This document shows, piece by piece, positions 32,883 to 41,717 of a stretch of DNA of 64,000 nucleotides. A program made the translations under genes and the position numbers. Position 1 is the stretch's first letter, and every line of letters begins with the position of its first letter. Location of the stretch: contig NZ_JAEQNB010000001.1 in NCBI RefSeq assembly GCF_016722965.1, forward strand, positions 847,929 through 911,928, read 5' to 3'. This stretch comes from Tumebacillus amylolyticus. GTDB lineage: Bacteria > Bacillota > Bacilli > Tumebacillales > Tumebacillaceae. The notes under the pieces are model-generated. The model was not told the origin of the DNA. It saw only the letters and a list, made by a program, of their open reading frames with translations, and searched no databases.

Positions 32883-34025
32883 TTACGGAGCCGAGATGAG
32901 CGCCGGAATGAAGAGGTTTGCTTTCGGCGTGCCGTTCCCGGTGACGAGGTCGTAGCCGACCAGCGCCGGGTTGCCGTTGGAGCCGGTGGTGACGTCGTTG
33001 TAGTTTGCAGCGCCGATCGTGTACAGGTCGGTGATCGCTTGCGTGTTGGACAACTTGTTCGTGCGGGATTGGTCAGCCAGCGCGATCAGAGCGGAAACCA
33101 TCGGAGCGGACAGCGAGGTGCCGCCGACTTGGAACCAGCCGCTTTGACCTTGGTCGCGAGTGGAGGAGTAGACTGCTGCACCGGAGTTCGGGTCAGCATC
33201 CATGCCGATATCCGGAATCCCGCGTTGGGTGCCGACGACGCCCGTTACGTTGGATTGGTAAGACGGACGAGCTACGTATTGAGAAAGGCCGCCGCCGGAG
33301 GAAGTCCAAGCGGATTCGCCGAGGTAGTTGCCTGCGGTGTCGTAGGAGAGCTTGGTGCCGCCGACCGACATGATATACGGGGAAGCAGCCGGCCATTCGC
33401 GTTGACCGCCGGTGTCACCGGCAGATGCTACGTAGACGACGCCGTTTGCTTGGAAGTGCGAATCATAAGAAGCTTGCGTGGAGAACTCGGAAGAACCCCA
33501 AGAGTTCGAAACGACGACAGCGCCGTGTTGGGTTGCATAGTCTTCTGCAGCGATCAGGTCGGTGAGGGAAGCGGACTTCGCTTCAACCAACATGATGTTT
33601 GCTTTCGGAGCCAGAGCGTGAGCCCACTCGACGTCGAGTGCGGTTTCCAGCGCCCAGCCGCCGTCCGTTTTCGCTACGCCCATGTCCACCACGTTCACGG
33701 TGGAGGAAGCGATGCCGAATTGTTGGGAGAATACGTTCAAGTCGTTTTGAATGGTCGGAGAACCATATGCATCCACGATTGCGATCGTTTGACCGGAACC
33801 GTCGTTTGCGAGCTGGTCAATGCCATATGCATGACGCATTTGTTGCGGAGTAACGCCGGATGTGTAAGTCGAAGATGCGTTGTCTTTGATCTTGATGTTG
33901 GTGTGAGCCAGAACCATCGGTGCGAGGGTCTTGGATGCATCGACAACCGGAGCAGCGCCGGCCATCAGCGGCAACATCGACAGGGCAGTTGCACTCATTG
34001 CGACATTTGCGAGAAGCTTTTTCAT
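32883..34025 (-). CDS. Secreted S53-like (sedolisin/kumamolisin-type) serine carboxyl peptidase
   Basis: The 380-residue protein has a signal peptide (residues 1-24, ending MAGA-AP). Catalytic-domain motifs of family S53 follow: ALETALDVEWAHALAP with Glu127 and Asp131, ASAGDTGG with oxyanion Asp204, and VGGTSLSAPMV with nucleophile Ser304. TVNVVDMGVAK, NSWGSSE and SYSVGGTKL-like strands fit the subtilisin-like fold. Known S53 enzymes act at acid pH and carry a folding propeptide of about 190 residues; here only about 35 residues separate the signal peptide from the catalytic domain (starting near TPQQMRHAYGIDQL). The start has GGGAGG ten bases upstream and a strong promoter. Confidence 0.85.
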   Translation of the reverse strand: MKKLLANVAMSATALSMLPLMAGAAPVVDASKTLAPMVLAHTNIKIKDNASSTYTSGVTPQQMRHAYGIDQLANDGSGQTIAIVDAYGSPTIQNDLNVFSQQFGIASSTVNVVDMGVAKTDGGWALETALDVEWAHALAPKANIMLVEAKSASLTDLIAAEDYATQHGAVVVSNSWGSSEFSTQASYDSHFQANGVVYVASAGDTGGQREWPAASPYIMSVGGTKLSYDTAGNYLGESAWTSSGGGLSQYVARPSYQSNVTGVVGTQRGIPDIGMDADPNSGAAVYSSTRDQGQSGWFQVGGTSLSAPMVSALIALADQSRTNKLSNTQAITDLYTIGAANYNDVTTGSNGNPALVGYDLVTGNGTPKANLFIPALISAP

Positions 34026-34060
34026 TACGGTAGAACCTCCCTTTATTTATGAGAATTTCG

Positions 34061-34092
34061 GGACGCGTCATTAATTTCATTACATCGCGTCC
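34061..34092 (-). promoter_or_regulatory. 5-prime UTR hairpin of the S53 peptidase mRNA
   Basis: GGACGCG and CGCGTCC form a perfect 7-bp inverted repeat with an 18-base AT-rich loop. It lies at the very 5-prime end of the predicted transcript. Such stems can stabilise messages of abundant secreted enzymes; that role is inferred here. Confidence 0.55.
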
Positions 34093-34097
34093 TTGAA

Positions 34098-34129
34098 CTC
34101 ATAATAGCAAGGAGTTATGAGGAAGTCAA
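34098..34129 (-). promoter_or_regulatory. Promoter and operator-like repeat of the S53 peptidase gene
   Basis: On the minus strand TTGACT (34124-34129) and TATTAT (34101-34106) are 17 bases apart. An inverted repeat with arms CTCATAA (34098-34104) and TTATGAG (34115-34121) covers the -10 box and spacer, where a repressor could bind. Confidence 0.75.
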
Positions 34130-34245
34130 GAATTATTCTGAAAATTTTTTAATTAAAGTTCTCTTTTTGTTTAATATACGTTTTTGTATTCCTAAAAAAA
34201 CAGCTCGACGTTTCGGTCGAATGAGTGCGTGTTTTCTTTCCTTCA

Positions 34246-34275
34246 TTGGTGGTAAAAATGGGATTGTGATATAAT
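34246..34275 (+). promoter_or_regulatory. Promoter of gatCAB
   Basis: TTGGTG at 34246-34251 and a perfect TATAAT at 34270-34275 are 18 bases apart, 64 bases before the gatC ATG. Between this and the peptidase promoter (34130-34245) I see only AT-rich sequence. Confidence 0.65.
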
Positions 34276-34339
34276 TGCTAGATATCAATAGAATGAGTTG
34301 CCTTTTTAGAAAAGGGTTTTCATAAATGGAGGTGTTCTC

Positions 34340-34630
34340 ATGAGCATCACAGTGAAAGAAGTTGAACATATCGCCCATCTGTCCCGTCTGGCGCTCACGG
34401 ATGAAGAGAAAGTCAAGATGGCGGACACGCTTGGCAAGATTCTCAACTTTGCCAACGAATTGCAAGAATTGGACGTTGAAAACGTGGCTCCGACGACACA
34501 CACGCTTCCTTTGAAAAACGTCCTGCGCGAAGACGAAGCGCGCACGTGGATGACACAGGAACAAGCACTGTCTCACGCACCTGATCAAGAACACGGTCAA
34601 TTCAAGGTTCCGGCCGTGATGGAGGGTTGA
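34340..34630 (+). CDS. gatC: Asp-tRNA(Asn)/Glu-tRNA(Gln) amidotransferase subunit C
   Basis: The 96-residue GatC is the small clamp subunit that holds GatA and GatB together. [25 protein letters not shown] at the N-terminus and [27 protein letters not shown] in the middle are typical. It is behind a good promoter with AAATGGAGGTG before the ATG, and its stop overlaps the first possible gatA start. The complex converts misacylated Glu-tRNA(Gln) and Asp-tRNA(Asn) to the correct forms in bacteria without the matching synthetase. Confidence 0.95.
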   Translation: MSITVKEVEHIAHLSRLALTDEEKVKMADTLGKILNFANELQELDVENVAPTTHTLPLKNVLREDEARTWMTQEQALSHAPDQEHGQFKVPAVMEG

Positions 34631-34632
34631 TG

Positions 34633-36075
34633 ATGTCACTTCTAAACGCTTCGATTCGCGACTTACATAAGAAGATTCAAGACCGTGAAATCAAACCGTC
34701 CGAGCTGGTCAGCGCTTCTCTTGAGCGCATCTCGGCGACCGACGTGAAAGTCCGCGCGTTTCTCTCCGTTCATGGAGACGTTGCACTTCAACGTGCCACG
34801 CAACTCGATGAGGTTCCGGTCGATGCAGGTCTGCTCTATGGCATTCCGAGCGCAATCAAAGACAACATGAACACCAAGGGCTTGCCGACGACCTGCGGGT
34901 CGAAGATCTTGGAGAACTACGAGTCTGCGTATGACGCGACCGTCATTTCCAAATTGAACGACCACGGTTCGGTGGTTGTCGGCAAAGCGAACATGGACGA
35001 GTTCGCGATGGGGTCGTCCGGCGAAAACTCCGGCTTCTACCCGACGCACAACCCGTGGGACCTCTCCCGCGTGCCGGGCGGGTCTTCCTCCGGTTCGGCT
35101 GCAGCTGTGGCGGCGGGACAAGTTCTTTTTTCGCTGGGTTCTGATACGGGCGGCTCGATTCGTCAGCCGGCTTCGTATTGCGGGGTGGTCGGTCTCAAGC
35201 CGACGTATGGCCTCGTGTCTCGATTCGGCCTCGTTTCGTATGCGTCTTCGTTCGACCAGATCGGCCCGTTGACGCAGAACGTCGAGGACAACGCGATCGT
35301 TCTCCAAGCCATCGCGGGTCATGACAGCTACGATTCGACGTCTGCAAACGTCTCGATCCCGGACTACCTCGCCGCTTTGACGGGCGACATCAAAGGTCTG
35401 CGCATCGCGCTCCCGCAGGAATACTTCGGAGAAGGCATGGACGCAGGCGTTCGAGAGCAAGTGGAAAAAGCGATCAAAACCCTCGAAGGACTCGGGGCAA
35501 CCGTGGGCACCGTCTCACTGCCGCATTCCAAGTACGCCGTTGCGGCTTACTACTTGCTCGCACCGGCGGAAGCATCTTCGAACCTCGCCCGTTTTGACGG
35601 AGTTCGCTATGGGCTGCGCGTGGAAGGCGAGAACTTGATCGACATGTACAAGCGCACCCGTGCGGAAGGCTTCGGCGAAGAAGTGAAAAACCGCATCATG
35701 CTCGGCACCTATGCGCTGTCTTCGGGCTATTACGACGCGTACTACCTGCGCGCCCAGAAAGTTCGTACCTTGATCAAACAAGACTTCGACCAAGTCTTTG
35801 AAAACTATGACGTCATCCTCTCCCCGACGGCGCCGACCACGGCGTTCCCTCTGGGTGTGAAAAATGACGACCCGGTAACGATCTACCTCAACGACATCTA
35901 CACCATCCCGGTCAACTTGGCGGGCATCCCGGCGATTTCGGTTCCGTGCGGGTTGGCGGACGGTCTTCCGGTTGGTGTGCAATTGATCGGCAAAGCGTTT
36001 GACGAATCCACGCTGCTGCGCGTCGCCCATGCTTTCGAGCAAGTGGCCGGCTTCACGGCACGTGCGAGCTTGTAA
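34633..36075 (+). CDS. gatA: Asp-tRNA(Asn)/Glu-tRNA(Gln) amidotransferase subunit A
   Basis: The 480-residue amidase releases ammonia from glutamine. The Ser-cisSer-Lys triad is visible: Lys76 in [13 protein letters not shown], Ser151 in [15 protein letters not shown] and Ser175 in [14 protein letters not shown]. Spacing matches S. aureus GatA exactly with an offset of three. I use the ATG at 34633, six bases after GGAGGG; the ATG at 34630 is closer to that site than usual. It is the middle gene of gatCAB, 15 bases before gatB. Confidence 0.96.
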   Translation: MSLLNASIRDLHKKIQDREIKPSELVSASLERISATDVKVRAFLSVHGDVALQRATQLDEVPVDAGLLYGIPSAIKDNMNTKGLPTTCGSKILENYESAYDATVISKLNDHGSVVVGKANMDEFAMGSSGENSGFYPTHNPWDLSRVPGGSSSGSAAAVAAGQVLFSLGSDTGGSIRQPASYCGVVGLKPTYGLVSRFGLVSYASSFDQIGPLTQNVEDNAIVLQAIAGHDSYDSTSANVSIPDYLAALTGDIKGLRIALPQEYFGEGMDAGVREQVEKAIKTLEGLGATVGTVSLPHSKYAVAAYYLLAPAEASSNLARFDGVRYGLRVEGENLIDMYKRTRAEGFGEEVKNRIMLGTYALSSGYYDAYYLRAQKVRTLIKQDFDQVFENYDVILSPTAPTTAFPLGVKNDDPVTIYLNDIYTIPVNLAGIPAISVPCGLADGLPVGVQLIGKAFDESTLLRVAHAFEQVAGFTARASL

Positions 36076-36090
36076 GGAGGGAAGCGACCT

Positions 36091-37536
36091 ATGACGACCA
36101 CCACGTCGAAGTACGAAACCATTATCGGTTTGGAAGTTCACGTCGAGATGAACACGAAGTCGAAGATTTTCTGCGGTTGCTCGGCGGAATTCGGCGCACC
36201 TCCGAACACCAACGTCTGCCCGATTTGCCTCGGGTATCCGGGCGTGCTCCCGGTGCTCAACCGCGAAGTGTTGAACAAAGCGATGAAAGCCTCGCTTGCT
36301 CTGAACTGCACGATCACCCCGGATTCGAAGTTCGACCGCAAAAACTACTTCTACCCGGACTCTCCGGATGCGTATCAGATTTCGCAATTCGATAAGCCGA
36401 TCGGTCAACACGGTTGGGTGGAGATCGAAGTGGACGGGTATACCAAACGTATCGGCATCAACCGCGTTCACATGGAGGAAGATGCAGGCAAGTCCACGCA
36501 TGCTCAGGATGGACTCTCCACGCTCGTCGACTTCAACCGCGCCGGTGTTCCGCTGATCGAGATCGTCTCGGAGCCGGACATCCGCACGCCGGGGGAAGCC
36601 AAAGCGTATCTGGAAAAACTCAAAGCGATCATGCAATACTGCGAGATCTCCGACTGCAAGATGGAGGAAGGCTCGCTTCGTTGCGATGCCAACATCTCGT
36701 TGCGCCCGTGGGGGCAGGAGAAATTCGGCACCAAGCGCGAGTTGAAGAACATGAACTCCTTCAACAACGTCAAAAAAGCGCTGGAGTACGAACAAGCCGC
36801 GCAGGAAGAAATCATCGAGTCGGGCGTCCTCATTGAACAAGCGACGCTTCGTTGGGACGATGCTGCCAACAAAACGCACGTCATGCGTTCCAAGGAAGAC
36901 GCGCACGACTACCGCTACTTCCCGGAGCCGGACCTCGTGCAATTGGAAATTGACGAGGCTTGGATTGCCTCTGTGCGTGCGACGATCCCGGAACTTCCGG
37001 CTGAGCGTAAGGAACGCTACCAGAGCGAGTTCGGGTTGCCGTCCCACGATGCGGAAGTCCTGACCGCGTCCAAGCGTGTCGCGGACTTTTTTGAAGCCAC
37101 GGTTTCCAAGGGTGTGGAAGCGAAGACCGTGTCGAACTGGATCATGGGCGACTTGCTTGGCTATTTGAACTCGAACAACTTGGAGCTCACCGAAGTGCCG
37201 CTCAAACCGGAACAGCTCGGTGCGATGATCAAGATGATCGAGGGCGGGCAGATCTCGACCAAGATCGCGAAGGACGTATTCAAAGACATGCTCCAAACGG
37301 GCAAGGACCCGGACGTCATCGTGCAGGAAAAAGGCCTCGTGCAGATTTCCGACGAGGGCGAGCTGCTCAAGATCGTGGACGAAGTGCTCGCCAACAACCC
37401 GAAAATCGTCGAGGACTTCAAGGCCGGCAAGGAAAAAGCGCTCGGTGCGCTCGTCGGCCAAACGATGAAAGCCACCAAAGGCAAGGGCAACCCGGGCCTG
37501 CTCAACAAGCTGATCCTCGAACGTCTGAACGCGTAA
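36091..37536 (+). CDS. gatB: Asp-tRNA(Asn)/Glu-tRNA(Gln) amidotransferase subunit B
   Basis: The 481-residue subunit binds the misacylated tRNA and activates its carboxyl with [31 protein letters not shown] at residues 7-34 and [15 protein letters not shown] hold the zinc-site Cys residues. [33 protein letters not shown] and [28 protein letters not shown] mark the kinase-like cradle. The C-terminal helical and YqeY-like tail domain is complete. A perfect terminator follows the stop. Confidence 0.96.
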   Translation: MTTTTSKYETIIGLEVHVEMNTKSKIFCGCSAEFGAPPNTNVCPICLGYPGVLPVLNREVLNKAMKASLALNCTITPDSKFDRKNYFYPDSPDAYQISQFDKPIGQHGWVEIEVDGYTKRIGINRVHMEEDAGKSTHAQDGLSTLVDFNRAGVPLIEIVSEPDIRTPGEAKAYLEKLKAIMQYCEISDCKMEEGSLRCDANISLRPWGQEKFGTKRELKNMNSFNNVKKALEYEQAAQEEIIESGVLIEQATLRWDDAANKTHVMRSKEDAHDYRYFPEPDLVQLEIDEAWIASVRATIPELPAERKERYQSEFGLPSHDAEVLTASKRVADFFEATVSKGVEAKTVSNWIMGDLLGYLNSNNLELTEVPLKPEQLGAMIKMIEGGQISTKIAKDVFKDMLQTGKDPDVIVQEKGLVQISDEGELLKIVDEVLANNPKIVEDFKAGKEKALGALVGQTMKATKGKGNPGLLNKLILERLNA

Positions 37537-37549
37537 CCGCATGACCGAA

Positions 37550-37577
37550 AAAACCCCAAGCCCGGCTTGGGGTTTTG
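37550..37577 (+). terminator. Terminator of gatCAB
   Basis: AAAACCCCAAGC pairs with GCTTGGGGTTTT around CCG. Confidence 0.85.
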
Positions 37578-37606
37578 TTACGGTAAGTCACAGGAGGTGT
37601 CGCACC

Positions 37607-38509
37607 ATGCGACCACGTGCACGATTAATATACAACCCGTCGGCAGGCAAAGAAGCCCTGCTCCATTCGGTTCCTCACATCTTGGATTATCTCGAGCAGG
37701 GGGGACTTGAAGTCTCAACTTCTATGACGCACGGACCCAACGACGGCGTGGCGGCGGCGAAGCAAGCGTGTGAGGAAGGATTCGATCTCGTGATCGCGGC
37801 CGGTGGAGACGGCACGATCAACGAAGTGATCAACGGACTGTCCCAGATGGAGAAACGCCCGACGCTTGGCATCTTGCCGGGCGGGACCACCAACGACTTG
37901 GCGCGTGCCTTGCGTTTGCCGCGCGACTTGCGCAGTGCGTGTGAGATTATCTTGCAAGGCCATCGCGTGCCGCTCGACGTCGGTCGAGTGGGGGATGGTT
38001 TTTTTATCAACATCGCAGGTTGCGGGCGCTTGACGGAGATCACGTATGAAGTGCCAAGCAAGCTCAAGACGCACTTGGGGCAGTTGGCGTACTATGTGAA
38101 GGGCTTGGAGAAGTTGCCGTTTCTGAAACCGATTGAGATCGACATCGACTCGCCGGACTTTGCGTATGAGGGCAAAGCGATGCTCTGCCTGATTGCGAAC
38201 TCGAATTCGATCGGCGGATTTGAGAAGTTGGCGCCCAATGCGAGCTTGCACGACGGCGTTTTTGACGTAATCATCGTGAAGCCGTGCAAGATGCCGGAGT
38301 TGATTCGCCTCGCGACACTCGCACTGCGGGGAGAGCATCTGAACAGCGACCGTGTGATCTACTTCCACACAGACCGCTTGACGGTGTCTTCGCCGGAGGA
38401 AGTGGAGTTGAACTTGGACGGGGAGTACGGCGGCCCGTTGCCGCAGGAATTCGCCTGTCTGAAACACCACTTGGAAGTGCTGGTCGCCAAGCCGGAACTG
38501 GAGGCGTAG
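37607..38509 (+). CDS. dagK: Diacylglycerol kinase-family lipid kinase (DgkB/YegS type)
   Basis: The ATG at 37607 has CAGGAGGTG upstream and gives 300 residues. The N-terminal DAGK catalytic domain shows ARLIYNPSAGKEALL, VIAAGGDGTINEVINGL at about residues 63-79 and LGILPGGTTNDLARALRLP. The C-terminal domain has VGRVGDGFFINIAGCG and VELNLDGEYGGPLP, the usual metal-site region. In Gram-positives the DgkB member recycles diacylglycerol left by lipoteichoic acid synthesis. Whether this copy is DgkB or another lipid kinase cannot be decided here. Gene order gatCAB-dagK-rlmD is common in Bacillota. Confidence 0.9.
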   Translation: MRPRARLIYNPSAGKEALLHSVPHILDYLEQGGLEVSTSMTHGPNDGVAAAKQACEEGFDLVIAAGGDGTINEVINGLSQMEKRPTLGILPGGTTNDLARALRLPRDLRSACEIILQGHRVPLDVGRVGDGFFINIAGCGRLTEITYEVPSKLKTHLGQLAYYVKGLEKLPFLKPIEIDIDSPDFAYEGKAMLCLIANSNSIGGFEKLAPNASLHDGVFDVIIVKPCKMPELIRLATLALRGEHLNSDRVIYFHTDRLTVSSPEEVELNLDGEYGGPLPQEFACLKHHLEVLVAKPELEA

Positions 38510-38513
38510 AAGG

Positions 38514-39107
38514 ATGAGTGAACAACCTCGTTCCCGCGCAGGTCGTTTCGTCGACGAACCGTTCCCCGAGCTCTGCGATTGGGTGGCACATCCCGATGTG
38601 CCGAGCCCGGCCGGTGGCACGGTGACAGCTTGTTGCGCCGCGCTTGCCGCTTCCTTGGCAGAACTCATCGCCCGCGTGACTCGGAATCGTCTGGCACGTC
38701 AGGGACAAACTGATACAGAGATGGAAAAAATCCTCGCCGAAGCCAACAGCTTGCGTTCGAAGTTGTTGGAGTACGGCGAAGGGGACGTCTATGCGGCTGC
38801 GAAGATTATCAAAGGAGACCTCGCAGCTTGCGTGCGCAAGGACGTTGGCAGCCCCGCGAAGATCGCCGGCACGACCGTGAAGTTGTTGCGGTTGCTGGAT
38901 GGCTTGGGGCTGAAAGTCCCGAAGCACTTGCACAGTGATTTACGAGTGGTGATGTTTCTGTCGCATGCCTGTGTGTTTGCGATCTGCGAAATTGCAGAGG
39001 CGAACATCAGGATGGCAGGCGGGGCGGACGACGCCCTGCAGGAACGAATCGACCGCTGGCGTCAAGAAGCGAACGACTATCGAGACCGCGTTCTCGCGCA
39101 AACATAA
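38514..39107 (+). CDS. Cyclodeaminase/cyclohydrolase-family protein (FTCD C-terminal type)
   Basis: The 197-residue helical protein shows the hallmark of the formimidoyltetrahydrofolate cyclodeaminase fold: HPDVPSPAGGTVTACCAALAASLAELIARVTR at about residues 26-57. GDLAACVRKDVGSPAKIAGTTVKLLRLLDGL corresponds to the usual helix with the A-x-x-x-P-x-x-I pattern. Members act on folate one-carbon groups, either as cyclodeaminase or methenyl-folate cyclohydrolase. It starts four bases after the lipid kinase stop and is followed 12 bases later by rlmD, so it is inside one operon. The exact reaction is not determined. Confidence 0.85.
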   Translation: MSEQPRSRAGRFVDEPFPELCDWVAHPDVPSPAGGTVTACCAALAASLAELIARVTRNRLARQGQTDTEMEKILAEANSLRSKLLEYGEGDVYAAAKIIKGDLAACVRKDVGSPAKIAGTTVKLLRLLDGLGLKVPKHLHSDLRVVMFLSHACVFAICEIAEANIRMAGGADDALQERIDRWRQEANDYRDRVLAQT

Positions 39108-39119
39108 GGAGACCGACAC

Positions 39120-40499
39120 ATGGCCAAACCGAAAACTCCCGTACCCGTTCAGAAAAACGAATACTACGAGATCGACATCACCGGGCTCGGACACGAAGGA
39201 GAGGGCGTCGGGAAAGTCGATGGCTTCACCGTTTTTGTCCCGAAAGCGTTGCCGGGTGAGCGGGTGAAAGCAAAGATTACGAAGGTGCAGAAGACTTATT
39301 CGTACGGGCGTTTGATTGAGACTTTAGTTTCGACGCCGGACCGCGAAGAGCCGCCGTGCCCGATTTACCACCGTTGCGGTGGGTGCCAGCTTCAACATCT
39401 GTCGTATGAGGCGCAACTGCGTCACAAGCGGCAGACGGTTGTGGATGCACTGACCCGGATTGGGAAGTTGGAGGGTGTGACGGTTCACGAGACCCTGGGG
39501 ATGAGCGATCCGTGGGCGTATCGGAATAAAGCGCAGGTGCCGCTGGGTGAGATTGACGGGCGTCTTGCGGTGGGGTTCTACGCGCCGCGTACGCATGAGA
39601 TTATCGAGATGCAGGGGTGTGGGATTCAGCATCCTTATAATGATGAGATTGTACATACGACGAAAGAGATTTTGCAGGATCTGGGGATTACGCATTACGA
39701 CGAGCAGACGCATACGGGGCTTGTCCGTCATATCATCGGGCGCGTCGGGTTCAATACCGGCGAGACGATGGTCGTGCTGGTGACCAACGGCCGCAAGATC
39801 CCGCAGGTGGAGACGCTGGTGGCGAAGATTCGCGAGCGCATTCCGCATGTGGTGAGCATCGTCCAGAACGTGAACAAACAGCAGACGAATGTGATTTTCG
39901 GCCGCGAGACTGTGACTCTGTGGGGGAGCGATACGATTACGGACACGATCGGGGATATCAAGTTCGATATCTCGGCGAGGTCGTTCTTCCAGGTCAATCC
40001 GGTGCAGACGGAAGTGCTGTATGGCAAGACGTTGGAGTACGCGCAGTTGGATGGCAGCGAGACGGTGCTGGATGCGTACTGCGGGATTGGGACGATTTCG
40101 CTGTTCCTCGCGCAGAAAGCGAAGGCTGTGTATGGGGTAGAGGTTGTGCCCGAGGCCATTGAAGACGCGAAGAAGAACGCGGCGCTGAATGGGTTGGAGA
40201 ATGCGCACTTTGAGGTCGGTGGGGCGGAGGTTGTGATCCCGCGCTGGCATGAAGAGGGCGTGAAGGCTGATGTCATCGTCGTCGACCCGCCGCGCAAGGG
40301 CTGTGAGGAAGAACTGCTGGCTGCGATCGCGGAGATGAAGCCGGAGCGGGTGGTGTATGTGAGCTGCAACCCGGGGACGTTGGCGCGGGATCTTCGTTAT
40401 TTGGAAGACCACGGGTTCCGCACGGTGGAAGTTCAGCCGGTGGATATGTTCCCGCATACGTTCCATGTGGAGTGCTGTGTGTTGCTCATTAGGAAGTAG
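39120..40499 (+). CDS. rlmD: 23S rRNA (uracil-5-)-methyltransferase, RlmD/RlmCD type
   Basis: The 459-residue SAM-dependent methyltransferase starts with a TRAM domain (YYEIDITGLGHEGEGVGKVDGFTVFVPKALPGE, residues 15-48). A 4Fe-4S site follows with Cys80, Cys86 and Cys89 in PPCPIYHRCGGCQLQHLSYE. The Rossmann part has VLDAYCGIGTISLFLAQKAK, VVDPPRKGCEEELL and the nucleophile loop YVSCNPGTLARDLRYL. In Bacillota one such enzyme (RlmCD) methylates U747 and U1939, so substrate range is uncertain. It is the last gene of the gatCAB-distal operon, with no clear terminator in the 180 bases after it. Confidence 0.94.
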   Translation: MAKPKTPVPVQKNEYYEIDITGLGHEGEGVGKVDGFTVFVPKALPGERVKAKITKVQKTYSYGRLIETLVSTPDREEPPCPIYHRCGGCQLQHLSYEAQLRHKRQTVVDALTRIGKLEGVTVHETLGMSDPWAYRNKAQVPLGEIDGRLAVGFYAPRTHEIIEMQGCGIQHPYNDEIVHTTKEILQDLGITHYDEQTHTGLVRHIIGRVGFNTGETMVVLVTNGRKIPQVETLVAKIRERIPHVVSIVQNVNKQQTNVIFGRETVTLWGSDTITDTIGDIKFDISARSFFQVNPVQTEVLYGKTLEYAQLDGSETVLDAYCGIGTISLFLAQKAKAVYGVEVVPEAIEDAKKNAALNGLENAHFEVGGAEVVIPRWHEEGVKADVIVVDPPRKGCEEELLAAIAEMKPERVVYVSCNPGTLARDLRYLEDHGFRTVEVQPVDMFPHTFHVECCVLLIRK

Positions 40500-40505
40500 C
40501 CTTTA

Positions 40506-40545
40506 ATGCCGCGTTCACCGGTACCGTGGTCATGCCGCGATCACC
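40506..40545 (+). repeat. Direct repeat of 14 bases before the SDR gene
   Basis: ATGCCGCGTTCACC at 40506-40519 and ATGCCGCGATCACC at 40532-40545 differ at one base and are 26 bases apart. They lie in the 180-base gene-free stretch between rlmD and the SDR gene, in which I see nothing else definite. Confidence 0.5.
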
Positions 40546-40671
40546 ACAATGGAGCAGAATTTAAGATCAAGGATTTCGCGGATTCATGGTTTTTCCGAAT
40601 GGACAGACGGCATCGCGGCGAGAATGATAGTACAGCCGCGGTGAGTAGATGTAAGACCGGTGGAAAGGCAG

Positions 40672-41475
40672 ATGAAGAAGATGACTCAGAAAACATTGAG
40701 CGGAGTATATGCCTTGGTTAGCGGAGCCTCAAGCGGGCTGGGCTATGCCATGTCGGAGGCTTTGCTGGAAGCTGGAGCTTCCGTTGCGTTAGCCTCCCGA
40801 AAAGGGCCGCTGCTGGAACAAGCGGTAGCCGGTTTTCAGAAGCGAGGCTTCGACGCGCACGCCCTGCCGATGGATGTCCGTTCCGAGGAATCTGTGAATC
40901 AGGCAGTTGAATGGGTAGAAAGGGTATGGGGCCGGCTTGATGTATTGGTCAACAATGCCGGAATCGGGATGAGGACAGTGAACCCCGAATTTTTGACTGA
41001 GCCTCAGCCCTTTTACCAGGTAACGCCGGAAGGATTCCGCGAATTGATCGATACCAATTTAACCGGATACTTTCTTGTGGCGAGAGGCTTCGCCCCCATG
41101 ATGGTTCGGCGGGGCAAAGGAAGGATTATTAATATTTCGATGAATCACGAAACGATGAAACGAAAAGGATTCGTTCCGTACGGCCCGTCCCGTGCCGCCA
41201 CCGAGTCTCTCTCTTACATTATGGCCGAAGATCTGAAAGATCATGGAGTGACCGTGAATATGCTGCTTCCGGGCGGAGCGACCGTGACCGGAATGATTCC
41301 CGATGAGTTCAGGAGGAAAATCGAATCGAGTGGATCCCTGCTGGACCCGCGGATCATGGCGGAACCGATCGTGTACCTTGCCTCAAAGGAGGCGGAAGGA
41401 ATTACCGGTCAGCGCATTGTTGCCGCCGAATTTCACAAATGGCTTGCCGACCGTCGCCTTTTGCCGAATACCTAA
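40672..41475 (+). CDS. Short-chain dehydrogenase/reductase with YxxxR active site
   Basis: The protein of about 267 residues has the NAD(P) motif VSGASSGLGYAMSEALL, DVRSEESV, NNAGIG and the helix LTGYFLVARGF. The expected catalytic Y-x-x-x-K is replaced: NISMNHETMKRKGFVPYGPSRAATESL reads Y-G-P-S-R. It may therefore have altered activity. The exact start is unclear: ATG codons lie at 40672 and 40681, and ribosome-site spacing is imperfect for both (GGAAAGG). Codon use looks less GC-biased than neighbouring genes (many AAA, ATT, TTT, AGA, CGA), which suggests transfer. A perfect palindromic terminator follows. Substrate unknown. Confidence 0.82.
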   Translation: MKKMTQKTLSGVYALVSGASSGLGYAMSEALLEAGASVALASRKGPLLEQAVAGFQKRGFDAHALPMDVRSEESVNQAVEWVERVWGRLDVLVNNAGIGMRTVNPEFLTEPQPFYQVTPEGFRELIDTNLTGYFLVARGFAPMMVRRGKGRIINISMNHETMKRKGFVPYGPSRAATESLSYIMAEDLKDHGVTVNMLLPGGATVTGMIPDEFRRKIESSGSLLDPRIMAEPIVYLASKEAEGITGQRIVAAEFHKWLADRRLLPNT

Positions 41476-41491
41476 AAACTCATCTCACATG

Positions 41492-41526
41492 AAAAAGACA
41501 CGGTGCCAGGCACCGTGTCTTTTTCT
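41492..41526 (+). terminator. Terminator, perfect 16-bp inverted repeat
   Basis: AAAAAGACACGGTGCC at 41492-41507 and its exact complement at 41509-41524 are separated by one base. The GGTGCCAGGCACC core is a palindrome I recall as widespread between genes in Bacillota genomes; here it also works as a terminator. It seems bidirectional. Confidence 0.85.
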
Positions 41527-41618
41527 CTTAGACGACTTTGGCCCCGGGGTCCCAGGTGGTGTAAAAATACTACGATTTAACAAAGAAAGATCCACTGTAG
41601 TGTAAAAAAAAAATCCTA

Positions 41619-41647
41619 TTGACTGAATTAACGGAATCTAATATAGT
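41619..41647 (+). promoter_or_regulatory. Sigma-A promoter of the RiPP operon
   Basis: TTGACT at 41619-41624 and TATAGT at 41642-41647 are 17 bases apart, in a strongly AT-rich stretch (about 41560-41695) unlike the surrounding DNA. Confidence 0.8.
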
Positions 41648-41717
41648 ATAAGTAACAACACCACTTGATTAAAAACGATAACTTTATCAATTGTCCACTT
41701 GGATGGAGAGTGGCTCC

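Noticed and set aside
35515-37542. A 675-codon minus-strand open frame opposite gatA and gatB
   Set aside because: It is the reverse-strand shadow of two certain housekeeping genes, with no family motif and no ribosome site.
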